From JBFWUW01 sp050247075 (lineage in GTDB: Bacteria; Planctomycetota; Planctomycetia; Pirellulales; JBFWUW01): a DNA stretch of 64,000 bases. The position numbers and the translations under genes are program-made. The DNA lies in contig JBFWUW010000005.1 in NCBI GenBank assembly GCA_050247075.1, positions 62,001 through 126,000 on the forward strand, written 5' to 3'. The notes below the pieces were generated by a model. It searched no databases and was not told the DNA's origin. It saw only the letters and a program-made list of their open reading frames with translations. Shown in pieces: positions 1 to 7,107 of the stretch. The first letter of the stretch is position 1. Each line of letters begins with the position of its first letter.

Positions 1-219
1 ACAGCACTGTTGGCGATGGGCAGCCTGTTTGTCCTCAAGTGGCAGGGTATCATTGATTCGTATCTGGGAATTGCCGGCGCCGCCGTCGTGGCGTTGTTTT
101 GGGGCCTGCAATACTTGAGCATCGTATTGCGTTCTCCCAAGCTGCCTAAGCCTCAGCCGGTGTCGCTGCCCGCCGCCGACAAGCCAGCCAGCGAGCCGGT
201 GGAAACGCCGAAAGACTGA
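1..219 (+). CDS. C-terminal end of an unidentified membrane protein (5' partial)
   Basis: The reading frame is open from the first base to a TGA at 217-219, so the start probably lies outside the window, although an in-frame TTG (10) and ATG (16) exist. The visible part holds two hydrophobic stretches separated by a short WQGIID segment, then a Pro/Ala/Glu-rich cytoplasmic-type tail ending VETPKD. This is the pattern of the last membrane segments of a polytopic protein. I do not recognise the family from 72 residues. Confidence 0.6.
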   Translation, partial: TALLAMGSLFVLKWQGIIDSYLGIAGAAVVALFWGLQYLSIVLRSPKLPKPQPVSLPAADKPASEPVETPKD

Positions 220-297
220 CCGCGTTCCGCCGACGCTGGCCAACGGCATCCAATCCCACTTCCGCCTGCCCCCTAGCGGCATTGCGCCGCGGCCACC

Positions 298-303
298 TAT
301 AAT
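298..303 (+). promoter_or_regulatory. Possible -10 box upstream of the bifunctional nuclease gene
   Basis: A perfect TATAAT lies in an otherwise GC-rich intergenic stretch about 130 bases before the nuclease start. No convincing -35 box is found 16-18 bases upstream, so this is a weak promoter call. Confidence 0.25.
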
Positions 304-434
304 CGGTACTGGGCCGGGCCTGCCGCCTGGGCGGAGGATATTCCGCCAGTCTTGCGGTTCCGTCACCGGCGGCCCCTTTTTCGGCCTAGTTGTTTTCCGT
401 ATTGTCGACCATTGCTTCGCTGGGAGCCGCGATC

Positions 435-839
435 ATGCCGGTGCAAATGGAGTTATCGCGAATCATCATCAGCGAGATCAACGAGCAGCAGGTGATTTAC
501 CTGCGCGAGGTGGAAGGTTCGCGGACCTTTCCGATTTTGATCGGCATTTTTGAAGCCACGATGATCGACCGCCGCGTGAAGGGTATGCAGGCCCCGCGCC
601 CGCTCACACACGACTTGCTGGTCAACATGGCCGAGCACCTGGGTGCCGAGTTTCAGGACGTGGTCATCAGCGAACTCAAGGACCACACGTACTTCGCCCG
701 GCTGCGGCTGCGGCACGAGGGGGAATTGATCGAAGTTGATGCCCGCCCCTCGGATGCCATCGTCGTGGCCGTTACCTGCAAGCCGCCACTGCCGATTTAC
801 GTCTCCGAGGAAGTTCTGAACGACGTACTGGGCGAGTAG
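435..839 (+). CDS. Bifunctional nuclease family protein (DUF151/BFN domain)
   Basis: The 134-aa protein is almost entirely one BFN (PF02577) domain. The family hallmarks are visible: an N-terminal MPVQMELSRIIISE segment, the FPILIGIFEA strand-helix and the late VDARPSDAIVVAV motif. Family members have been reported to have DNase/RNase activity, but the biological role in planctomycetes is unknown. The ATG at 435 is preferred over a TTG at 390 because GGGAG (422-426) is well placed as a ribosome binding site and the protein then starts as homologues do. It ends 3 bases before cobA-hemD and is probably co-transcribed with it. Confidence 0.85.
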   Translation: MPVQMELSRIIISEINEQQVIYLREVEGSRTFPILIGIFEATMIDRRVKGMQAPRPLTHDLLVNMAEHLGAEFQDVVISELKDHTYFARLRLRHEGELIEVDARPSDAIVVAVTCKPPLPIYVSEEVLNDVLGE

Positions 840-842
840 CCA

Positions 843-2339
843 ATGGGAATGGTTTATCTGGTCGGGGCGGGTCCGGGCGACCCCGGCCTTATCACCCTGC
901 GCGGCGTGGAATGCCTTGCCCAGGCCGATGTTGTACTGTACGACGCCCTGGTCAATCCTCGCATCTTGCGGCATGCCTCGGCCACCGCGCAACAGATTAG
1001 CTTGGGCAAGCATGGCCAAAGCCGCGTTGTGCCACAGGAAGAAGTCAATCGCCAGATGATCGCCGCGGCACGGGCGGGCCAGACCGTCGTGCGGCTGAAA
1101 GGGGGCGACCCGGCCGTGTTTGCCCGCGCGGCCGAGGAAGCGGCGGCGCTGGAGGCGGCAGGCATTCCGTATGAAATCGTCCCCGGCGTAACGGCGGCGC
1201 TGGCAGTGGCGGGCTACGCCGGAATTCCGCTGACCCATCGCGACTGGTCATCGGCGGTGGCCCTGGTCACGGGGCACGAAAACGACAGCAAGGCCGAGCC
1301 GGCCCTGGATTACCGCAGCCTGGCGGCATTTCCCGGTACGCTGGTGTTTTACATGGGCGTTACCAGCGCGCGGCAGTGGACGGCCCAATTGATCGCGGGG
1401 GGCAAACCGGCCGATACGCCCGCCGCCATTGTGCGGCGATGTTCGTGGCCCGATCAAATCCTGCATCGCTGCACCTTGGCCACCGTGGCGGAAGTACTGG
1501 CCGAGAAGCATTTGCGGCCTCCGCTGGTGGTGGTGGTGGGCGCGGTGGTAAATGCACCCGCCGCCGCTACCTGGTTCACGCAACGGCCCCTGTTTGGCGT
1601 CCGCGTGTTGGTTACGCGGCCAGCCGATCAAGCGGCCGGGCTGACACAGCCGCTGGAACAATTAGGGGCGGAAGTCTTGGAGCAACCGGCCATTGAGATT
1701 AGCGAACCGCCCGATTGGTCCGCGGCCGATGTAGCGTTGGCCCGGCTGGGCGACTACGACTGGCTGGTCTTTTCCAGCAGCAACGGCGTGAAGGCCACGC
1801 TCGACAGGCTCTGCCGCGACGGCCGCGACTTGCGGGCGCTTTGCACCTTACGGCTGGCGGCCGTTGGTCCCGGCACCGCCGAGGAGTTGGCCCGCTATCA
1901 CTTGCGGGCCGATGTCGTGCCGCCGGAATTTAGAGCAGAGTCCCTAGCCGATGCCCTCTCCGGCGACGCGGCCGGCAAACGCTTCTTGCTGGCCCGCGCC
2001 AGCCGTGGACGAGAGATTCTGGCCGAAAGGCTCCGTCAGGCGGGCGGTCAGGTCGATCAAGTCGTGGTTTATCACAGCGGCGATGTGGAACACCCGCGGC
2101 CGGAGATCGCGGCGCGTATCGAGCAAGGGACGATCGACTGGATCACCGTGACCAGTTCGGCCATCGCCCGCTCGCTGCATCGCCTGTTCGGCGAGCACCT
2201 CCGCCGCATCCGGCTAGCCAGCATCAGCCCGGTCACCACGGCCACCTTGCACGAGCTAGGCCTAACCCCGGCCGCCGAAGCCACGGAATACACGATGCCG
2301 GGGCTGGTAGCCGCGATCTTGAGAGAGAATCAGGCATGA
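843..2339 (+). CDS. cobA-hemD: Fused uroporphyrinogen-III C-methyltransferase / uroporphyrinogen-III synthase
   Basis: This 498-aa protein joins two enzymes of tetrapyrrole synthesis. Residues about 1-245 are a SUMT/CobA domain with GAGPGDPGLITLRG at the N-terminus, the VVRLKGGDPAVFAR loop and the PGVTAALA motif; it methylates uroporphyrinogen III to precorrin-2. Residues about 252-498 are a HemD domain starting at VRVLVTRP, which cyclises hydroxymethylbilane to uroporphyrinogen III. The fusion channels product into the sirohaem/cobalamin branch while also serving haem. The CysG dehydrogenase/chelatase part is absent. Such fusions are common in Gram-positives and planctomycetes. The last 107 bases overlap, antisense, the tail of the ParB-like gene; HemD itself looks complete. 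Confidence 0.9.
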   Translation: MGMVYLVGAGPGDPGLITLRGVECLAQADVVLYDALVNPRILRHASATAQQISLGKHGQSRVVPQEEVNRQMIAAARAGQTVVRLKGGDPAVFARAAEEAAALEAAGIPYEIVPGVTAALAVAGYAGIPLTHRDWSSAVALVTGHENDSKAEPALDYRSLAAFPGTLVFYMGVTSARQWTAQLIAGGKPADTPAAIVRRCSWPDQILHRCTLATVAEVLAEKHLRPPLVVVVGAVVNAPAAATWFTQRPLFGVRVLVTRPADQAAGLTQPLEQLGAEVLEQPAIEISEPPDWSAADVALARLGDYDWLVFSSSNGVKATLDRLCRDGRDLRALCTLRLAAVGPGTAEELARYHLRADVVPPEFRAESLADALSGDAAGKRFLLARASRGREILAERLRQAGGQVDQVVVYHSGDVEHPRPEIAARIEQGTIDWITVTSSAIARSLHRLFGEHLRRIRLASISPVTTATLHELGLTPAAEATEYTMPGLVAAILRENQA

Positions 2340-2916
2340 TTTCTAAACTCCGGCCCGCCCGCGCGGGCCGCAAAGCAATGCCTTTAGACTTCGGCGGCAC
2401 GATTCGGCCAGGTTTCTCACGCCTCAACACGTCATCAGCCTCGTTCTCAGCGTCGGAAATTTCTGTAGTCCCCTGGCGAACATCGGCGACAAGGTGTACG
2501 CTCACCCCGCAATGCTTGGCGATGGCCCGGTCGGACATTTCCGCGCCGGCCGGCAGCGACAACGCGGTTTCCACGGCCCGACGTTTCTCGGCATTGGTCC
2601 GCTTCTGGCCGTGGGTAGAGTTCGCGCCGCAGGCGTAGAAAATCGCGTCGTCCAGCGTCCCTTGGTGAATCTCGCAGGGAATCGACTTGAACCCGGCCTG
2701 CTCGTTCGCCTGCAACCGGTGAAAGCCGTCGGCCACGTAGTAGCCGTCGCCGTCGAAGAACACGACGATCGGCGGCAGCACCGCCCCGTTCTGAATCGCC
2801 GTCAGGTACTCCGCGACGACCGATTCGTCGATCTCTTCGCGGATTTGCGTTCCGCCGTCGGTGCGGATTTCATTGACCTTGACCAACAGCGGCCGGCGAG
2901 CTCGCGCCAAATCCAT
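2233..2916 (-). CDS. ParB N-terminal-domain protein with helix-turn-helix, probably 3'-damaged
   Basis: Residues about 8-100 form a ParB/Srx-type N-terminal domain: VNEIRTDGGTQIRE, the LPPIVVFFDGD strand, then VADGFHRLQAN and IPCEIHQG. Residues about 110-150 (GQKRTNAEKRRAVETAL, DRAIAKHCGVSVHLVADV) form a ParB-type helix-turn-helix, so the protein should bind DNA. The start has a strong ribosome binding site, GGAGGGG, 5 bases before ATG. After about residue 185 the protein becomes Arg/Pro-rich and reads antisense through the last 107 bases of hemD, which is not typical of the family. I infer that the original 3' end was lost. It is the last gene of a three-gene minus-strand module and has its own operator-bearing promoter at 3025-3053. 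Confidence 0.65.
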   Translation of the reverse strand: MDLARARRPLLVKVNEIRTDGGTQIREEIDESVVAEYLTAIQNGAVLPPIVVFFDGDGYYVADGFHRLQANEQAGFKSIPCEIHQGTLDDAIFYACGANSTHGQKRTNAEKRRAVETALSLPAGAEMSDRAIAKHCGVSVHLVADVRQGTTEISDAENEADDVLRREKPGRIVPPKSKGIALRPARAGRSLEIMPDSLSRSRLPAPASCIPWLRRPGLGLARARWPW

Positions 2917-3001
2917 TATCCCCTCCAGGCCCTAGACTTCCATAAGTCCGTGGGCGTTTGCGGCTTGGGGCGTTTGGTCTGGCCAGAGGGGCCAAAAGAA
3001 A

Positions 3002-3023
3002 CGCCAGTCAGTTACGACTGGCG
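3002..3023 (-). terminator. Stem-loop followed by a U-rich tract, at the 5' end of the ParB-like transcript
   Basis: The arms CGCCAGTC and GACTGGCG pair perfectly (8 bp, 6-base loop), and on the minus strand they are followed by TTTCTTTT. This is the form of an intrinsic terminator for the XRE gene, which ends at 3065. It lies right at the predicted start of transcription from the downstream promoter (-10 at 3025-3030), so it may instead be a 5' protective hairpin or give a very short RNA. Confidence 0.55.
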
Positions 3024-3024
3024 A

Positions 3025-3053
3025 AATATACAGAGTCCTGTATATGCGGTCAA
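3025..3053 (-). promoter_or_regulatory. Promoter with embedded operator for the ParB-like gene
   Basis: On the minus strand TTGACC (3048-3053) is separated by exactly 17 bases from TATATT (3025-3030), a good sigma-70 promoter. Inside it lies the palindrome ATATACAGAGTCCTGTATAT (3026-3045, perfect 8-base arms around 4 bases). Its core ATACAG-N4-CTGTAT begins 4 bases after the -35 box and covers the spacer and the -10. The same core at the same offset lies in the XRE gene's own promoter (3323-3351), so the XRE protein is the obvious candidate repressor. Confidence 0.7.
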
Positions 3054-3064
3054 TAGGCTATTCT

Positions 3065-3316
3065 TTATTTTTTGGAATCGCTCCCAACGGGCGTCAGCAT
3101 CAAGGCTTCCGGCTGGATATTGAGCGCGGCGGCCACCCGCTCGACGATCGCCAGCGTTGGACAGTTGGCACCGGCTTCCATTGCGGCCACAACCGGCTGT
3201 TGCACGCCCAGTTTCTTGGCCAACTCGCCCTGCGTCATCTCCAGCTCTTGACGGCGAACCTTGACCGCCTTGACGAAGCGGCGATGCAATTCAGATTTTA
3301 TTGGCATGTGTTGCAT
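3065..3316 (-). CDS. Small XRE-family (Cro/CI-type) transcriptional regulator
   Basis: The 83-aa protein is essentially one HTH_XRE domain: RRQELEMTQGELAKKLGVQQ (scaffold and recognition helices), then PVVAAMEAG and TLAIVERVAAALNIQPEALM. No other domain is present, so it should act as a dimeric repressor like phage Cro. No ribosome binding site precedes either candidate ATG (3316 or 3307). The promoter at 3323-3351 would start transcription within a base or two of 3316, so a leaderless mRNA is likely. A palindrome inside that promoter predicts autorepression. The next gene on the strand is the ParB-like gene. Confidence 0.8.
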   Translation of the reverse strand: MQHMPIKSELHRRFVKAVKVRRQELEMTQGELAKKLGVQQPVVAAMEAGANCPTLAIVERVAAALNIQPEALMLTPVGSDSKK

Positions 3317-3322
3317 TTACAT

Positions 3323-3351
3323 GTTATACAGGTTACTGTATTAACCGTCAA
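3323..3351 (-). promoter_or_regulatory. Promoter with embedded operator for the XRE regulator gene
   Basis: On the minus strand TTGACG (3346-3351), a 17-base spacer and TATAAC (3323-3328) form a near-consensus sigma-70 promoter. The palindrome ATACAG-GTTA-CTGTAT (plus-strand reading, 3326-3341) fills the spacer and enters the -10 box. Its distance from the -35 is 4 bases, identical to the second copy at 3025-3053. The predicted start of transcription coincides with the ATG at 3316. Confidence 0.7.
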
Positions 3352-3358
3352 ATGTCGC

Positions 3359-3613
3359 TTACTTGAGTTTGATCGGAAGGGCGTCGCCACCGTGCAGTTC
3401 GCACAAGGCGTTTTCCATGCTGTTGTGGCGCGTGGCGTAACTCTCGTCGATGGAATCCCGGAATGTTCGCGCGGAAGCGTGGGGAATCAGTACGTCGAGT
3501 GTTCCGCCGTCTTCGAGATGCAGAACCAGATTGATCCCCGGTTCCGTCATGCTCAAGCGCGACACGCAAGCGAATTGACGAACGAGCTTGGACACTGAGG
3601 AAACTTCCACCAA
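3359..3613 (-). CDS. Hypothetical 84-aa protein of the XRE/ParB module
   Basis: I do not recognise this protein. It has regular alternation of hydrophobic residues in its middle (INLVLHLEDGGTLDVLI), then a mainly helical C-terminal half ending LPIKLK, as expected for a small alpha/beta protein rather than a chance frame. The start is uncertain: TTG at 3613 gives 84 aa, but a GTG (3610) or an internal ATG (3550) is possible, and no clear ribosome binding site is seen. It lies between the initiator tRNA gene and the XRE gene, in the same direction as both, and ends before the XRE promoter. Confidence 0.5.
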   Translation of the reverse strand: MVEVSSVSKLVRQFACVSRLSMTEPGINLVLHLEDGGTLDVLIPHASARTFRDSIDESYATRHNSMENALCELHGGDALPIKLK

Positions 3614-3683
3614 GGAAATCGGCCCAACACAGCCCGGTAGGGTTATGCGGGCCGCAACGATAAGGAGATCGAATTCATGCGAA

Positions 3684-3757
<74 letters not shown>

Positions 3758-3943
3758 TCAGTGGATGGCGTTTGGCCGTCAACATGCCTTATCGGCAATG
3801 TAACCAACCGAACTAATGGCATTTTAACGTGATTTCGCCATCGGTCGAGGGGGGCCAGCCCTGTTTTCTTGGGCACTCTCCGCGCAATTGTTCAGCCAAC
3901 CGGCGGGGTCGCCTATGTCAGGGCGTGCGGCTACGGCGTACTA

Positions 3944-5500
3944 CTACGTGGCCGCCAGGCTGTGTTGCGGGTGCAGACGGGCCGACTGGCGGATGGCGAT
4001 GCGGTTGATGGCGTTGAGGAAGGCTTTGGCGCTGGCCTCGACGCTGTCGGTGGAAACGCCGCGGCCGCGATAAAGCTGGCCGTCGTGCTCCACCTCGACG
4101 TTGACTTCGCCTTGGGCATCTTTGCCGACCGTTACGGAATGGACGCGAAAATCCTTGCATTTGACCGATACGCCCGTCAGTTTTTCGATCGCCAGAAACA
4201 CGGCGTCAACCGGGCCGTCGCCACAGGTCATCTGCGTGCCGACCTCGTGTTCGCCTTGCTTCAGCCGCAGCGAAACGGTGGGCTTGATGCCGCTGCCCGA
4301 CGCGATCAGATACGACACAATCGACCAGCTTTCCGGCAGATCATGCATTTGTTCGTCGATCAGCGCGGCGATGTCGGCGTCGTAGATCTCCTTCTTCTTG
4401 TCGGCCAGGGCCTTGAACCGCTCGAACACACTTTGAAGTTGCTCCGGCGTGAGATGGTAGCCCAGGGCTTGCGCCCGGTCGGCCAGGGCCGCCCGTCCAC
4501 TGTGTTTGCCCAGCACCAGGTCGGTCTTGGCCAGGCCGACATCCTCGGGCCGCATGATCTCATAGGTGCTGCGTTCCTTGAGCATGCCGTCCTGGTGAAT
4601 GCCCGCCTCGTGGGCAAAGGCGTTACGGCCCACGATCGCCTTGTTCCGCTGCACCAGCAGTCCGGTCACGTTAGAGACCAGCCGGCTCAGCGGCACCAGG
4701 CGGCGGGTGTCGATATTGGTGCCGCAGTGGTAGACATCGGCCCTCGTCCGCAGCGCCATCACCACTTCCTCCAGCGAACAATTGCCGGCCCGTTCGCCGA
4801 TGCCGTTGATGGTGCATTCGATCTGGCCGGCTCCCGCCTCAACCGCGGCCAGGCTATTGGCCACCGCCAGCCCCAGGTCGTTGTGGCAGTGAATGCTGAT
4901 CACGGCCTGTTCTATGTTCGGCACGCGCTCTTTCAGCGTGCGAATCACGCGATGCATGTGGGCCGGCGTGGCGTAGCCGACGGTATCGGGAATGTTGACC
5001 GTGGTGGCACCTGCCTCTATCGCCGCCGTGACAACCTGGCACAGGAAGTCAGGCTCGGTGCGGGCGGCGTCCTCGGGCGAGAACTCGATATCGGGGCAAT
5101 ACCCGCGGGCCCGTGTGACGCCGGCCACGGCGCGGCGGATGATTTCCTCCTTGTTCATCTTGAGCTTGAATTCGCGATGGATAGCGCTGGTGGCCAGAAA
5201 GACGTGAATCCGCGACCGCTCGGCCCCGCGCAGGGCCTCCCAGGCGCGGTCGATATCCTGGTCGTTGCAGCGGGCCAGCCCGCAGATGGTTGTGCCGCGG
5301 ATATGCTCGGCCACGGCTTGGACGGCTTCAAAGTCGCCGGGCGAGGCGATGGGAAAACCGGCCTCGATTACGTCAACCCCCAGCGCGGCCAGGGCCTGGG
5401 CGACTTCCAGCTTCTCGGGAATGTTCATGCTGGCGCCGGGCGATTGTTCGCCATCGCGGAGCGTGGTATCGAAGATGGTGATGCGTCGTGTGTCGGACAT
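3944..5500 (-). CDS. leuA: 2-isopropylmalate synthase
   Basis: The first committed enzyme of leucine synthesis condenses acetyl-CoA with 2-oxoisovalerate. The 518-aa length is normal. The N-terminal TIM barrel starts ITIFDTTLRDGEQSPGASM, which holds the metal-ligand Asp and catalytic Arg, and contains the metal-binding HCHNDLGLA motif near residue 205. The C-terminal third is the LeuA allosteric dimerisation domain, which binds leucine for feedback inhibition. The start at 5500 (MSDTRR) is chosen because it aligns with family N-termini; upstream in-frame codons run through the attenuator terminator. Expression is predicted to be controlled by the leader at 5531-5737. No other leu genes are nearby. 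Confidence 0.95.
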   Translation of the reverse strand: MSDTRRITIFDTTLRDGEQSPGASMNIPEKLEVAQALAALGVDVIEAGFPIASPGDFEAVQAVAEHIRGTTICGLARCNDQDIDRAWEALRGAERSRIHVFLATSAIHREFKLKMNKEEIIRRAVAGVTRARGYCPDIEFSPEDAARTEPDFLCQVVTAAIEAGATTVNIPDTVGYATPAHMHRVIRTLKERVPNIEQAVISIHCHNDLGLAVANSLAAVEAGAGQIECTINGIGERAGNCSLEEVVMALRTRADVYHCGTNIDTRRLVPLSRLVSNVTGLLVQRNKAIVGRNAFAHEAGIHQDGMLKERSTYEIMRPEDVGLAKTDLVLGKHSGRAALADRAQALGYHLTPEQLQSVFERFKALADKKKEIYDADIAALIDEQMHDLPESWSIVSYLIASGSGIKPTVSLRLKQGEHEVGTQMTCGDGPVDAVFLAIEKLTGVSVKCKDFRVHSVTVGKDAQGEVNVEVEHDGQLYRGRGVSTDSVEASAKAFLNAINRIAIRQSARLHPQHSLAAT

Positions 5501-5530
5501 GGGCCTGGTTCTCTCTGAACAAAATCCAAC

Positions 5531-5564
5531 AAAAAAACCCCGCGGCGATTTGGGCCACGGGGTT
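5531..5564 (-). terminator. Leucine attenuator terminator (segments 3:4)
   Basis: On the minus strand an 11-bp stem (arms 5554-5564 and 5536-5546, one G.U pair, 7-base loop) is followed by seven T residues (5537-5531). No gene lies upstream on this strand, so it sits between the leuA promoter and leuA. Its 5' arm can pair alternatively with 5598-5612 (7 bp plus 5 bp), which would prevent terminator formation. That upstream segment can in turn pair with 5639-5653 (6 bp plus 4 bp), inside the Leu codons of the leader peptide. Confidence 0.85.
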
Positions 5565-5603
5565 CGGTACATTTTCCGGAAGAAAAGCGTGTACGAACGA
5601 ACC

Positions 5604-5663
5604 CTAAGGCCCACGCAAGCGACGGCGTCGCAACAATAGGGCTAGTAGGTTCGTCGACCGCAT
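5604..5663 (-). CDS. leuL: Leucine operon leader peptide (19 aa)
   Basis: ATG at 5663 opens MRSTNLLALLLRRRRLRGP and stops with TAG at 5604. Six of 19 codons are Leu, five of them within codons 6-11 (CTA CTA GCC CTA TTG TTG), and CTA is a codon expected to be rare in this GC-rich genome. The layout resembles the enterobacterial leu leader (Leu run, then Arg-rich end). A ribosome stalled on the Leu run would cover segment 1 (5639-5653) and leave segment 2 (5598-5612, beginning at codon 18) free to form the antiterminator. The ribosome binding site is weak (GAG about 11 bases upstream). Confidence 0.8.
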   Translation of the reverse strand: MRSTNLLALLLRRRRLRGP

Positions 5664-5708
5664 GGATCATCTCGGTTCGATTCAATGAACTTCCATCTGC
5701 TGTATAAA

Positions 5709-5737
5709 ACATTACCCCCGAACGCTGGCTGGGTCAA
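5709..5737 (-). promoter_or_regulatory. Promoter of leuL-leuA
   Basis: On the minus strand TTGACC (5732-5737), a 17-base spacer and TAATGT (5709-5714) form a reasonable sigma-70 promoter. Transcription would start near 5702, about 40 bases before the leader peptide and about 200 bases before leuA. Confidence 0.55.
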
Positions 5738-5861
5738 GTTCGCAGTGTCAGGAGCGTTACGGTTTACCCAACCGCGCTGACCGTTCGTTTTGGCCGCTAG
5801 CAAGGGGAAAACCGCGGCGACAGGCTGGTACGAAGTACTTTCTTCTGGCGTGTCGAGGCTC

Positions 5862-5867
5862 TATAAT
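5862..5867 (+). promoter_or_regulatory. Possible -10 box for the desaturase gene
   Basis: A perfect TATAAT lies 49 bases before the chosen desaturase start. The matching -35 region (TTTCTT) is poor. Its position argues that the protein starts at 5916 rather than at an upstream in-frame TTG at 5790, which would precede the promoter. Confidence 0.35.
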
Positions 5868-5915
5868 CCGCGTGAGGCAGCGGTCTTTATCAACTGGCGC
5901 TGGAAGAGGTTTGCA

Positions 5916-7088
5916 TTGATTTCCGTCGATCACGCCGCCGTGGACCTCGCCGAGCCGGTTCCCCCCGCTGGTTTGCGCGGCGCGCTTACCGAACCCAAGT
6001 TCGCCGCCGGCGATGCTTTTCATAAAGAGGTCCGCCGCCGGGTCGAGCAATACTTTCAATCGACCGGGCGAAAACAACGCGACTGCCCGCGGATGTATTT
6101 CAAGACAGCGCTGGTGCTGGGCTGGTTCGCCTCGTCCTACGCGCTGCTGGTATTTTGGTCGGCTAATTGGTGGCAAGCCATTCCCCTGGCGGTTTCACTG
6201 GCACTGTCGATGGCGGCCATCGGCTTCAATATCCAGCACGACGGCGGGCACGGCGCGTACTCCAACCGCCCCTGGGTCAACCGGCTGATGGCCATGTCGT
6301 TGGACATGTTGGGGGGCAGTTCGTACGTCTGGCATTGCAAGCACAACCAGGTCCATCACAGCTTCGCGAACATCACCGGCCACGACGACGACATCAACCT
6401 GGGCTTGCTGGGCCGGCTATCGCCCCATCAAAAGCGGTTCAATTTTCATCGCTGGCAACATTGGTATCTGGCGTTTTTGTACGGGCTGCTCCCCATCAAG
6501 TGGCAGTTCTACGACGACTTCCGCGATGTATTGCTGGGCCGCGTGGGCGCGCACCGCTTCCCCCGGCCCAAGGGCTGGAATCTGGCCGGCTTTCTGGCCG
6601 GCAAGATTTTGTTCTTTTCGCTGGCACTGGTGGTCCCCTTGATGCTGCATTCGCCCGGCGTGGTGCTGGCGGTCTACTTGTGCGTCTCGCTGGTGCAGGG
6701 GATCACGCTGAGCATTGTGTTTCAGTTAGCCCACTGTGTCGAGGAAGCGGCCTTTCCCATGCCGTTGGCCGATACCGGCCGCATGGAGGCCCCCTGGGCC
6801 GTCCACCAGGTCCAGACAACGGTCGATTACGCCCGCGGCAATCGGCTGATGTCTTGGTTCGTGGGGGGACTGAACTTTCAAATAGAACATCATCTGTTTC
6901 CCCGCATCTGCCATTTGCACTATTCGGCCTTGTCGCCGCTGGTGGAACAGACCTGCCGCGACTTTGGCGTTCGGTATGCGGCACACGAGTCGTTCTGGTC
7001 GGCGCTAACTTCGCACTTCCGCTGGCTGCGACGCATGGGATTGCCCGCCAGCGATAGCCCGCCGGCCGCGCCAGAAGCGGCTATCTGA
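5916..7088 (+). CDS. Membrane fatty acid desaturase (acyl-CoA/acyl-lipid type)
   Basis: A di-iron desaturase that inserts a double bond into a fatty acyl chain using oxygen and an electron donor. All three histidine boxes are present: QHDGGH (HX3H) near residue 110, HNQVHH (HX3HH) near residue 145 and QIEHH (QX2HH) near residue 325. The QX2HH form is usual in front-end (delta-6-like) and linoleoyl-CoA desaturases. At least four hydrophobic membrane segments surround the boxes. The TTG at 5916 is chosen because GGAAGAGG (5902-5909) precedes it by 6 bases. No cytochrome b5 domain is fused, so an external electron donor is needed. The regiospecificity cannot be read from the sequence. Confidence 0.85.
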   Translation: MISVDHAAVDLAEPVPPAGLRGALTEPKFAAGDAFHKEVRRRVEQYFQSTGRKQRDCPRMYFKTALVLGWFASSYALLVFWSANWWQAIPLAVSLALSMAAIGFNIQHDGGHGAYSNRPWVNRLMAMSLDMLGGSSYVWHCKHNQVHHSFANITGHDDDINLGLLGRLSPHQKRFNFHRWQHWYLAFLYGLLPIKWQFYDDFRDVLLGRVGAHRFPRPKGWNLAGFLAGKILFFSLALVVPLMLHSPGVVLAVYLCVSLVQGITLSIVFQLAHCVEEAAFPMPLADTGRMEAPWAVHQVQTTVDYARGNRLMSWFVGGLNFQIEHHLFPRICHLHYSALSPLVEQTCRDFGVRYAAHESFWSALTSHFRWLRRMGLPASDSPPAAPEAAI

Positions 7089-7107
7089 CGGGCTGGTTTT
7101 CCTCGCC

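Noticed and set aside
3869..5518. 549-codon plus-strand open frame opposite leuA
   Set aside because: It is exactly antisense to an unambiguous leuA and has low-complexity Gly/Arg/His composition typical of the complement of GC-rich codons; no family features.
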